Shown in pieces: positions 1-5,093 of a stretch of DNA of 5,425 nucleotides (the stretch's first letter is position 1; each line of letters opens with the position of its first letter). Position numbers and translations under genes: made by a program. This DNA comes from Clostridia bacterium (GTDB lineage Bacteria; Bacillota; Clostridia; Oscillospirales; CAG-272): contig JAGAUC010000200.1 in the NCBI GenBank assembly GCA_017621015.1, positions 1 through 5,425 of the forward strand, read 5' to 3'. The notes below the pieces were generated by a model, which made no database searches, was not told the DNA's origin, and worked only from the letters and a program-made list of their open reading frames with translations.

Positions 1-348
1 CTTCTGCTTCTTGTAGAACATGGTCTCGGAGAGCGCCTTCTCCTTGATCTGACCGTCATCGGCAGCCTCCTTATGTACAAGGCGGCTAACCACTCTTCCC
101 TTCAGGAAGTGCTCGTTAACGATCTCCTTGACATCCTCTACAGCAACTCTGGAGTAGAAGGTGCCCTCGGGATAAACGATCACGATGGGACCGTTTGCGC
201 AAAGACCGAAGCAACCGGTCAGGACGATCTTTACCTCATCGGCAAGACCTGCAGCAGCAAGCTCGGTCTCCATCGCCTCGCGGATCTTTGCACTACCCGA
301 CGAGGTACAACCGGTACCGCCACAAATCAGTACATGTGTACGAATCAT
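1..348 (-). CDS. hndC: NuoF/HydB-type flavoprotein subunit of [FeFe] hydrogenase, N-terminal part (3' end outside window)
   Basis: The first 116 residues of the NuoF-like subunit (HndC/HydB), the FMN- and NAD(P)-binding subunit that exchanges hydride with the nicotinamide cofactor. The frame is open from ATG at 348 to the left edge. It starts with the extra N-terminal thioredoxin-like [2Fe-2S] domain that hydrogenase NuoF proteins carry and complex I NuoF lacks: MIRTHVLICGGTGCTSSGS with C9-x4-C14, then TGCFGLCANGP with C46-x3-C50. It continues through FLKGRVVSRLVHKE to SETMFYKKQK, the conserved lead-in to the Rossmann/FMN core, which lies outside. A full HydB is around 600 residues, so about 80 percent is missing. 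A strong GGAGGAAG site supports the start. The catalytic [FeFe] subunit gene is expected next, beyond the window; that is inference from family operons. Confidence 0.93.
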   Translation of the reverse strand, partial: MIRTHVLICGGTGCTSSGSAKIREAMETELAAAGLADEVKIVLTGCFGLCANGPIVIVYPEGTFYSRVAVEDVKEIVNEHFLKGRVVSRLVHKEAADDGQIKEKALSETMFYKKQK

Positions 349-733
349 GATTTCTTCCTCCATAATTGTAGGCGGTGCCTACTGTATATTCAACGACGTG
401 CTTGCCGCCCTTGATGTGCTTCTCCATGACCTCTCTTGCCTTCTCGGGGGTCATCTTCACGTAGGTTACCTTCTCCTCGCCGGCCTTATAGACCTCAACG
501 ATGGGCTCGCTCTTGCACATACCGATGCAACCGGTCTGCGACACAGATACCGTACCTACAAGGCCTGCCTTCTCGATCTCTTCAACAAACGCCGCCAGAA
601 CCGGACGCGCGCCTGCGGCAATGCCACAGGTTGCCATACCGACAACAATGCGGATCTCGTTGGAGTCCTCGCGCAAAGCAACCTTGCTCTTCATGCGATT
701 ACGAATCGCGGAGAGTTCTTCCAATGTTTTCAT
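293..733 (-). CDS. hndB: 2Fe-2S ferredoxin-like hydrogenase subunit (HndB-like) with unusual C-terminal extension
   Basis: A 146-residue thioredoxin-fold [2Fe-2S] protein of the HndB type, a small electron-transfer subunit of NADP-reducing or bifurcating [FeFe] hydrogenases that is normally encoded just before the NuoF-like subunit, as here. The start MKTLEELSAIRNRMKSKV is typical of the family. Ligand motifs are VGMATCGIAAGAR (C36) and QTGCIGMCKSEP (C69, C73). The position equivalent to the second cysteine of NuoE is Gly41, so only three of four usual ligands are seen in the core. The body ends around residue 118 (VVEYTV), where family members usually stop after a few more residues. Here the frame instead runs on about 28 residues (YNYGGRNHDSYTCTDLWRYR and onward), reading through the hndC ribosome binding site and overlapping hndC by 56 bases to a TAG at 293-295. 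An out-of-frame TAG at 379-381 marks where a one-base change would restore a usual length. The domain call is firm; the natural C-terminus is uncertain. Confidence 0.88.
   Translation of the reverse strand: MKTLEELSAIRNRMKSKVALREDSNEIRIVVGMATCGIAAGARPVLAAFVEEIEKAGLVGTVSVSQTGCIGMCKSEPIVEVYKAGEEKVTYVKMTPEKAREVMEKHIKGGKHVVEYTVGTAYNYGGRNHDSYTCTDLWRYRLYLVG
354..361 (-). promoter_or_regulatory. Ribosome binding site of hndC (decides the start)
   Basis: GGAGGAAG on the minus strand lies 5 bases upstream of the ATG at 348-346. It fixes the start of hndC, although the site lies inside the extended reading frame of hndB. Confidence 0.85.
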
Positions 734-741
734 GTGAAATT

Positions 742-747
742 TCCTTT
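742..747 (-). promoter_or_regulatory. Ribosome binding site of hndB
   Basis: AAAGGA on the minus strand lies 8 bases upstream of the hndB ATG at 733-731, in the 33-base gap after the GHKL ATPase gene. Confidence 0.65.
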
Positions 748-766
748 CTTTATTTTTCTATAAATT

Positions 767-1318
767 TTATTCCATAGATTGGTACGCCTCTTGAAGGTAA
801 TCTCTTACCCAAGCGACGATCTCGGGATCCCCGAGCGGGACGTCCTCCCCGAGCATTTCGCGCATTTCTGCGCTGAAAAGTCTGACCGTGCCCTTCGGCG
901 TTTGGTGAACAAAGAGAATATCCTCATCTCCAATGCCGTGAATGAGCACACAGACCGTTCCTACAATATCGCCAAGCGGAATACAGTCGATGCTGTCCTT
1001 TCGGAAGCACGCGGTCACGACTGTGCCGTGATCCTCGTATTCCTTTTCGCTTCTGGATTCGATCGAAAAGCTGCCGCCCGTCATCTCCGCTTCCATTTTC
1101 AAAAGCGGAATGCCAAGTCCAACCTTACGCGTTTTGCGCGTAGTGGTAAATGGATCGGTAACGTTTTTAACAAACTCCTCGGTCATACCGCAGCCATTGT
1201 CCTTCACCGAAAAGCAAAGCGTCGTATCGGTCTCCGAAATGTGGACCTCAATGAGCGACGCGCCCGCCTTGATCGAATTCTGGACAATATCCAAGATGTT
1301 CAGAGAAATTTCTTTCAT
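767..1318 (-). CDS. GHKL ATPase, histidine-kinase-like ATP-binding domain protein
   Basis: A 183-residue cytoplasmic protein with a GHKL ATP-binding fold at its N-terminus. The N box appears as LDIVQNSIKAGAS with N14 very near the start. The G1 box is VKDNGCGM (D40, G42, G44), an F-box-like TDPFTTTR follows at 54-61, and the G2 box is KVGLGIPLLK (65-74). The D-N-G-x-G and PFTTTR features look like histidine kinases or MutL-type ATPases, unlike the RsbW-type paralogue at 3673-4095. There is no sensor, membrane segment or phosphoacceptor histidine domain. The last about 75 residues (110-183) form an extra alpha/beta region I cannot assign; it might be a partner-binding module. It begins on an ATGA overlap with the PHP gene and ends 33 bases before hndB. 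The likely role is the kinase or ATP-dependent switch of the sensory block; this is inferred. Confidence 0.85.
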   Translation of the reverse strand: MKEISLNILDIVQNSIKAGASLIEVHISETDTTLCFSVKDNGCGMTEEFVKNVTDPFTTTRKTRKVGLGIPLLKMEAEMTGGSFSIESRSEKEYEDHGTVVTACFRKDSIDCIPLGDIVGTVCVLIHGIGDEDILFVHQTPKGTVRLFSAEMREMLGEDVPLGDPEIVAWVRDYLQEAYQSME

Positions 1319-2046
1319 TTTCCGCCAAGAAACCGAAACAGCGACTCTCTGACGAGTGCCGAGCTATACGGTTCATCCTCCAGCTCCAGAAAATTTTGCG
1401 CTTCGCTGATGTCCCAAAGATAATGGGCATCCGAATCGGTCAGAACCCGCTTATCCGCAAGGCCGTATTTCTCGGTGTAGCCTTCGATCGACGCGTTGTC
1501 GCGAAACTCCACGCACGAGAAGTGCGGATCCTGTGGGATACAGCCGAGCGCCATGATCATCCCGTTTTCCTCGCGGTCAATGTGTGCGGGAAACGCGATG
1601 CCGTCATACCGCCCGACAAGCTCAACCGCATCGGATACCGACAGCGTGGATGCGTTGAGAAGCAGGTGCTCCTCCTCGCCGATCACCTCGTCGTTTTCGT
1701 CCAGAATCAGCTGTTCGCCGAAAATGTCCTTTCGGTTGGGATACAGAATGCGATACTTTTGATACTCCCGATCAAACGCCTCGGCAGACTCAAGTGTCCG
1801 GAAAAGACAAACCACATGGATGTCCTCCGCCGTGGTCATCTCCATACCCGCAACGGGAATGATCCCATTTCGCTTTGCCGCGGCGAAAAACGCACGGCAA
1901 TTCTTGGTGGAGTTGTGATCGGTCAAAGCAACAATTTGCAGGCCGTTCAAAGCTGCCATGCCCGCGATATTATTCGGGGTCATGTCATTGTCTCCGCACG
2001 GAGAAAGGCAGGAATGAACGTGCAGATCATAGAAATACCGATTCAT
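1315..2046 (-). CDS. PHP-domain metal-dependent phosphoesterase
   Basis: This 243-residue protein belongs to the PHP (polymerase and histidinol phosphatase) superfamily, metal-dependent enzymes that hydrolyse phosphoester bonds; the substrate is unknown. Metal-binding motifs in order: DLHVHS (D7, H9, H11), TDHN (D43, H44), GMEMTTAEDIHVV (E69, H77), AHID (H155), and LTDSDAH (D206, H208). Together they suggest an active metal site. Two cysteines (C13, C17) follow the first motif in HSCLSPCGDND. Between H77 and H155 there is an insert rich in Glu/Asp and Arg/Lys with FDREYQKYRILYPNRKDIFG. The start at 2046 is preferred over an in-frame ATG nine codons upstream because the family begins directly with the (Y)YDLHxHS strand and it creates an ATGA overlap with the preceding stop. 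It also overlaps the following gene by ATGA. Standing between two DRTGG/ATPase sets, it may remove phosphate from a protein or nucleotide product of the kinases; this is inference. Confidence 0.9.
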   Translation of the reverse strand: MNRYFYDLHVHSCLSPCGDNDMTPNNIAGMAALNGLQIVALTDHNSTKNCRAFFAAAKRNGIIPVAGMEMTTAEDIHVVCLFRTLESAEAFDREYQKYRILYPNRKDIFGEQLILDENDEVIGEEEHLLLNASTLSVSDAVELVGRYDGIAFPAHIDREENGMIMALGCIPQDPHFSCVEFRDNASIEGYTEKYGLADKRVLTDSDAHYLWDISEAQNFLELEDEPYSSALVRESLFRFLGGK

Positions 2047-2372
2047 CTCAGCACTTCCGAAACCGCAACACAAAGCTCGTAGATCGGAAGCTCTGTACGC
2101 ACAAGATTCACACCTTTTTCCATGGCAGCGTTTCGCAGATCGTCCGAGACCTCACAGCCCTCACAGATAACAGTGACCGAAACATCAGCAAGCGTAGCTA
2201 CAGCCAGAACATTCATATTGTTCATAATGGTTGCCCAAAGGCAATCGGTTCCGGCTCGCCCCATCACCCAGCTCAGAAGGTCTCCGGCATACGCGCCGTC
2301 GATCTCCCGGTCGGGGGCAGGAAGTGCGAGACATTCAAGATGGAGCCTTTCGGCAAGCTGTGCTACCGTCAT
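2043..2372 (-). CDS. DRTGG-domain-like protein 2
   Basis: A 109-residue cytoplasmic protein of the hydrogenase-associated DRTGG-like type and a paralogue of the product at 4088-4450. It opens with an amphipathic helix (VAQLAERL) and reaches the signature segment AYAGDLLSWVMGRA at 27-40, whose GDLLSWV replaces the GSDMMSDVL of protein 1. It then alternates strands and helices (LWATIM, VLAVATLADVSVTVIC, LRNAAMEKGVNLV) and closes with a helix (IYELCVAVSEVL). The CSAC pair of protein 1 is absent; cysteines at 14, 44, 70, 73 and 101 are present, C70-x2-C73 among them. The gene overlaps the HydS-like gene and the PHP gene by ATGA on either side, with a strong AAGGAGG site, so the three proteins are probably made in coupled amounts. 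No catalytic residues are recognised. A regulatory or ligand-binding role in the same pathway is inferred from context only. Confidence 0.78.
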   Translation of the reverse strand: MTVAQLAERLHLECLALPAPDREIDGAYAGDLLSWVMGRAGTDCLWATIMNNMNVLAVATLADVSVTVICEGCEVSDDLRNAAMEKGVNLVRTELPIYELCVAVSEVLR

Positions 2373-3640
2373 GTTTCCTCCTTATTCCCGTCCTCCGCTT
2401 TGTGCCAAAGCATCGGGCAATCACCAAGGTTGGCGTTTCCTCTTACAATATCCGCAGCGAAGGCGCGGCAGGTCGGTGAGCCACACGAGCCGCAGTCGAT
2501 TCCCGGAAGCATACGGAAGATATCCTCCATTTGGCTCATCATTCGCATAGACTCCTCGCGATTGTCTCCAAAGGAGGACACGCTCTTGTACTCGAAGTCG
2601 TAATTGACAAGCATGCGATCCGGAACGTCCGCCTCGTTGCCCTTTCCCCAGTTCTGCGAGACCGGAAGATATCGACGGAGCGTACGCAAGCGCGCCTTGG
2701 CAATGAAGGGATTGACCACGTTCATTACCCCGCCGACACATCCGCCGGAGCAAGCATTTAATTCAATGAACTCAAGTTCGGGGAAAGCGCCGTTGTCGAC
2801 CTCCTCAAGAACATGGACCACATTCTCAATTCCGTCGGCCGCCAGATATTTTTCATTAAAAATGGCCGTTGCTTCGCCGCCTGAGCTCGCCCAGCCGAGT
2901 CCGATCCGTCCGGTCTTGGAAACCGTTTCGGGCTCGTCGGTCTTTTTCATAACGCCAAGCAACTCAAAGTACATATCCGAAATGGAAAGTACAAAGTCAA
3001 CATCCGACTTTTTGTCAGACGTTTTGTTTTTTACGTAGCTGACCTTTGCGGGGCACGGGGAAATAAACGCTACACAAATATCCTCAGGCGAAAGCTCGGG
3101 ATGTTTGGCAAGCGCTTCCCTTTTGGCCTCGATTGCCGCCACCTCAATGGGAGGCAGGATGGGCAAAAGATTGTCCACAAGGAACGGATAACGAAGCATG
3201 ATCAGGCGCTCCACAACAGGACACGCCGAGGAGATCACGGGATGAGGCGGGTTCTTTTCCTTCATATACCGTCTGGTATAATCCGAAACAAGCTCCGCCG
3301 CCCTTGCCACCTCATACACGTCGTCAAATCCGCACCTGAGAAGTCCGCGCAAAACGTAGTCAACATCGTCAAGGTTATCAAACTGACCGAACAGCGAGGG
3401 GGCCGGAAGAGCGATCTTCCACTTTTCCTTCGGTAGGTCGGACAGCTTATCGTATGCCGCCTTTTTTGCCTGATAAGGGCAATAACGAATACACTGACCG
3501 CAATCCACACATCGCGCGGCATCGATCACCGCGTGGCCGTTCCGAATACGTATGGCTTCGGTCGGGCAATGCTTCAGGCAATGTGTACAGCCGCGGCATT
3601 TTTCAGAATTCAAAGATACCGAGTGCTGATAGGGTGTCAT
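2369..3640 (-). CDS. hydS: Sensory-type [FeFe]-hydrogenase homologue (HydS-like) with extra C-terminal [4Fe-4S] domain
   Basis: This 423-residue iron-sulfur protein is built on an [FeFe]-hydrogenase core. Order: a 2x[4Fe-4S] ferredoxin domain (C15, C18, C21, C25 and C44, C47, C50, C54), an H-cluster domain (about 75-330) and a C-terminal domain with the CX2CX4CX16C pattern (C383, C386, C391, C408). All four H-cluster cubane ligands are identifiable: C140 in SSACP, C196 in ISPCPAK, C297 and C301 in ELNACSGGCVGG. The residue before C140 is Ala139, where catalytic enzymes have the proton-relay Cys of TSCCP. Ser194 and Asn295 replace the Met residues of the MPC and EVMAC motifs, while Lys199 is kept. 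Such changes are known from sensory (HydS) hydrogenases of Thermotoga and Thermoanaerobacter. No PAS domain follows the last cluster, so output probably goes through separate proteins. The stop overlaps the next start by 4 bases (ATGA). H2 or redox sensing is inferred, not shown. Confidence 0.88.
   Translation of the reverse strand: MTPYQHSVSLNSEKCRGCTHCLKHCPTEAIRIRNGHAVIDAARCVDCGQCIRYCPYQAKKAAYDKLSDLPKEKWKIALPAPSLFGQFDNLDDVDYVLRGLLRCGFDDVYEVARAAELVSDYTRRYMKEKNPPHPVISSACPVVERLIMLRYPFLVDNLLPILPPIEVAAIEAKREALAKHPELSPEDICVAFISPCPAKVSYVKNKTSDKKSDVDFVLSISDMYFELLGVMKKTDEPETVSKTGRIGLGWASSGGEATAIFNEKYLAADGIENVVHVLEEVDNGAFPELEFIELNACSGGCVGGVMNVVNPFIAKARLRTLRRYLPVSQNWGKGNEADVPDRMLVNYDFEYKSVSSFGDNREESMRMMSQMEDIFRMLPGIDCGSCGSPTCRAFAADIVRGNANLGDCPMLWHKAEDGNKEET
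2377..2383 (-). promoter_or_regulatory. Ribosome binding site of DRTGG-type gene 2
   Basis: AAGGAGG on the minus strand lies within the last codons of the HydS-like gene, four bases upstream of the ATG at 2372-2370. It is one of the strongest sites in the operon and confirms that the tiny downstream gene is really translated. Confidence 0.8.
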
Positions 3641-3650
3641 TTACTCTTAT

Positions 3651-3656
3651 TCCTTT
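3651..3656 (-). promoter_or_regulatory. Ribosome binding site of the HydS-like gene
   Basis: AAAGGA on the minus strand lies 10 bases upstream of the ATG at 3640-3638, in the 32-base gap after the preceding ATPase gene. It supports independent translation initiation of the largest gene of the block. Confidence 0.6.
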
Positions 3657-3672
3657 CGGGAAATCAACAGCA

Positions 3673-4095
3673 TCAAAGATTTACCGTCATTGTGATTCTC
3701 GTGCCGACGCCAACGGTCGACTCGATGGTCATGCTGTCGGTATTTCGCTTCATATTCGGAAGACCCATGCCTGCGCCAAAGCCCAGATTGCGGATGGTTT
3801 CGGGTGCTGTGGAGAAGCCTTCTCGCATAGCAAGCTCAACATCGGCAATTCCGGGACCCTTGTCCTCAAGAACGATCTCAATCTTATCGTTATGCACGCT
3901 GACTGTGGCGGTGCCGCCGCCCGCGTGGATCACCATATTGATCTCGCCCTCATACATGGCGATCGCCACTCTCCGAATGATGTCGGGAGCAATGGCAAGC
4001 ATCCTGAGATTTTTCTTCATCTTCACGGATGCCTCTCCGGCTGAAGTGAAATTATCGCCGTCCACCAAAAATGTATAAACAAGCGGCTCACTCAT
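3673..4095 (-). CDS. RsbW/SpoIIAB-like GHKL ATPase (anti-sigma-factor-type serine kinase homologue)
   Basis: A 140-residue single-domain GHKL ATPase of the kind annotated as anti-sigma regulatory factor or serine/threonine kinase (RsbW, SpoIIAB, RsbT). Visible motifs: N box YEGEINMVIHA with E49 and N53, G1 box EDKGPGI (D78, G80, G82) and G2 box GFGAGMGLPNMKR (G105-G111), with a final beta-strand pair GTRITMTVNL. The acidic residue in the N box suits a serine kinase of the RsbW type better than a histidine kinase. There is no dimerisation/phosphoacceptor histidine domain and no sensor domain, so it must act on a partner protein. The start at 4095 is chosen because GGGAGA lies 9 bases upstream; a 20-residue longer frame would run deeper into the preceding gene. 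The ATG overlaps the preceding stop by 8 bases, indicating coupling. No STAS-domain antagonist or sigma factor gene is in the window, so the target is unknown. Confidence 0.85.
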   Translation of the reverse strand: MSEPLVYTFLVDGDNFTSAGEASVKMKKNLRMLAIAPDIIRRVAIAMYEGEINMVIHAGGGTATVSVHNDKIEIVLEDKGPGIADVELAMREGFSTAPETIRNLGFGAGMGLPNMKRNTDSMTIESTVGVGTRITMTVNL

Positions 4096-4450
4096 GGTTT
4101 GCGGTCTCCCCATGATCGCCGAGTCCGTTTGCGTAAAGTACACCGCACGCATCATACATTCTCATCGGCGACGCCAGCACAACAATGCCGCTTTCCTTGG
4201 CAATGTCCAGCATTTCCTCGGACGGCTTTTTGTTGCGAACAAAAACGACACACCGCATATCCATCATCTCAGCGGTGCGGATCACCTGCGAGTTGACAAG
4301 ACCTGTAAGAAGCACGGCCTGATCCTTGACAAAAGCGAGCACATCACTCATCATGTCGCTTCCGCAAGCGGAACAAACCTCACTTTCCAGTCTGTCCTCT
4401 CCCCAGCAGACCTCTGCGTTAAGAAGCTTGGAAATTTCGAGAATTTTCAT
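4088..4450 (-). CDS. DRTGG-domain-like protein 1
   Basis: This 120-residue cytoplasmic protein resembles the small stand-alone DRTGG-domain proteins found beside hydrogenase genes in Clostridia. The DRTGG domain is otherwise known from phosphotransacetylase and CBS-domain proteins and is thought to be regulatory; no reaction is established. It aligns by eye with the other small protein at 2043-2372. Shared features are the N-terminal helix with LxxxLLNAE, a GSDMMSDVLAF segment (30-40) matching GDLLSWVM there, and an alternating strand/helix pattern ending in a short helix. Distinctive is a CSAC pair (C26-x2-C29) directly before the domain's signature turn, absent from the paralogue. It starts 32 bases after the hndA stop with only a weak AAAGAGA-like binding site, and its stop overlaps the next start by 8 bases. 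There are no membrane segments or signal peptide. Function unknown; redox or nucleotide sensing is a guess. Confidence 0.75.
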   Translation of the reverse strand: MKILEISKLLNAEVCWGEDRLESEVCSACGSDMMSDVLAFVKDQAVLLTGLVNSQVIRTAEMMDMRCVVFVRNKKPSEEMLDIAKESGIVVLASPMRMYDACGVLYANGLGDHGETANHE

Positions 4451-4482
4451 ACGTTTATCTCTTTCGGTTGGTAGATTTTAAT

Positions 4483-4977
4483 TTACTGATATTTTTCAAG
4501 AATGCCCTTTACGTCCTTACCCGTGATACGGCCGTAAACGTCACCGTTTACCGTCATAACGGGAGCAAGACCGCAAGCACCGATGCAACGGGTAGCCTCA
4601 AAGCTATACTTGCCGTCCGGAGACGTTTCACCTGCGGCAACACCTACAAGCTCGGTCACCTTATCGGCAAGCTCACCTGCGCCCTTAACGTAGCAAGCGG
4701 TACCCAGGCAAACGCTGATAGCAACCTCGCCGTCGGGATTGAGCTTGAACTGTGCGTAGAAGGAAGCTACGCCGTAGATCTCGGTGAGGGAAACATCAAG
4801 TCCCGCAGCAATGATCTTCTGCACTTCAATGGGAAGGTATCCGTAGATCTCCTGTGCACCCTGAAGAACGGGAAGAAGGTTGCCTTCCATGCCCTTATAC
4901 TGCTCGATAACGGCAAGAAGCTTCTTTTCCTGTTCCGCAGTCCCCTTGAACGTGACTGTTGTCGTTTTCTTTTTCAT
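4483..4977 (-). CDS. hndA: NADP/NAD-dependent [FeFe] hydrogenase subunit, NuoE/HydC-type 2Fe-2S protein
   Basis: This 164-residue protein is the thioredoxin-fold [2Fe-2S] subunit of a multimeric cytoplasmic [FeFe] hydrogenase (HndA in Desulfovibrio, HydC in Thermotoga; homologous to complex I NuoE). It passes electrons between the flavin subunit and the rest of the complex. The N-terminal helical region (about 15-80) carries the family's LLPVLQGAQEIYGYLP and EIYGVASFYAQF motifs. The cluster ligands are visible as C90-x4-C95 (VCLGTACYVKGA) and C131-x3-C135 (TRCIGACGLAPV). The length is usual for the family. It is the first gene after the promoter, with a strong AGGAGG site. Odd: in many hydrogenase operons the NuoE gene is followed closely by the HndB and NuoF genes, but here six other genes intervene before hndB at 733. 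NuoE homologues also serve formate dehydrogenases; the neighbouring HydS-like, hndB and hndC genes argue for hydrogenase. Confidence 0.92.
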   Translation of the reverse strand: MKKKTTTVTFKGTAEQEKKLLAVIEQYKGMEGNLLPVLQGAQEIYGYLPIEVQKIIAAGLDVSLTEIYGVASFYAQFKLNPDGEVAISVCLGTACYVKGAGELADKVTELVGVAAGETSPDGKYSFEATRCIGACGLAPVMTVNGDVYGRITGKDVKGILEKYQ

Positions 4978-4986
4978 GGACCTAAA

Positions 4987-4992
4987 CCTCCT
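4987..4992 (-). promoter_or_regulatory. Ribosome binding site of hndA (decides the start)
   Basis: AGGAGG on the minus strand lies 9 bases upstream of the ATG at 4977-4975. This strong site fixes the start of hndA and excludes the 36-residue upstream extension that the open frame would allow. That extension would begin at 5085, inside the leader hairpin and almost at the predicted transcription start. Confidence 0.9.
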
Positions 4993-5060
4993 GATTGATA
5001 TAAATTTAACTAAGTTGGACAAAATGTTGGGCATGCCTTGACAAGCATACCTGCACATCG

Positions 5061-5087
5061 TTATGCGAAGGATTCTTTTTCGCATAA
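5061..5087 (-). promoter_or_regulatory. 9-bp inverted repeat near the 5' end of the leader
   Basis: TTATGCGAA (5061-5069 on the plus strand) and TTCGCATAA (5079-5087) are perfect inverted repeats around a 9-base loop. They begin only about five bases after the predicted transcription start, so the transcript would open with a stable hairpin. No U-run follows on the minus strand, so it is not a terminator. It could be a 5' mRNA-stabilising hairpin, an operator, or a protein-binding RNA element; the sequence does not decide. Confidence 0.45.
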
Positions 5088-5093
5088 TAATTT

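Noticed and set aside
779..2603. Long plus-strand open frames at 779-1423, 1396-2082 and 1875-2603
   Set aside because: They lie entirely opposite the PHP, GHKL and DRTGG genes, overlap each other, have no ribosome binding sites in sensible positions, and give low-complexity Arg/His/Ser-rich translations without family motifs.
2369..3640. Calling this gene the catalytic hydrogenase subunit (HndD/HydA)
   Set aside because: It lacks the proton-relay cysteine, both active-site methionines and the N-terminal plant-type 2Fe-2S domain expected of HydA, and has the extra C-terminal cluster typical of sensory forms.
3454..4078. Plus-strand open frames at 3454-4044 and 3533-4078
   Set aside because: They are opposite the HydS-like N-terminus and the RsbW-like ATPase, whose minus-strand products carry complete cluster and ATP-binding motifs.
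4096..4155. 20-residue longer start for the RsbW-like ATPase
   Set aside because: It would overlap the preceding gene by 68 bases; the internal ATG at 4095 has a GGGAGA site and the family's usual N-terminus.
4978..5085. 36-residue N-terminal extension of hndA from an ATG at 5085
   Set aside because: It would start inside the leader hairpin, almost at the predicted transcription start, has no binding site, and the ATG at 4977 has AGGAGG at 9 bases.
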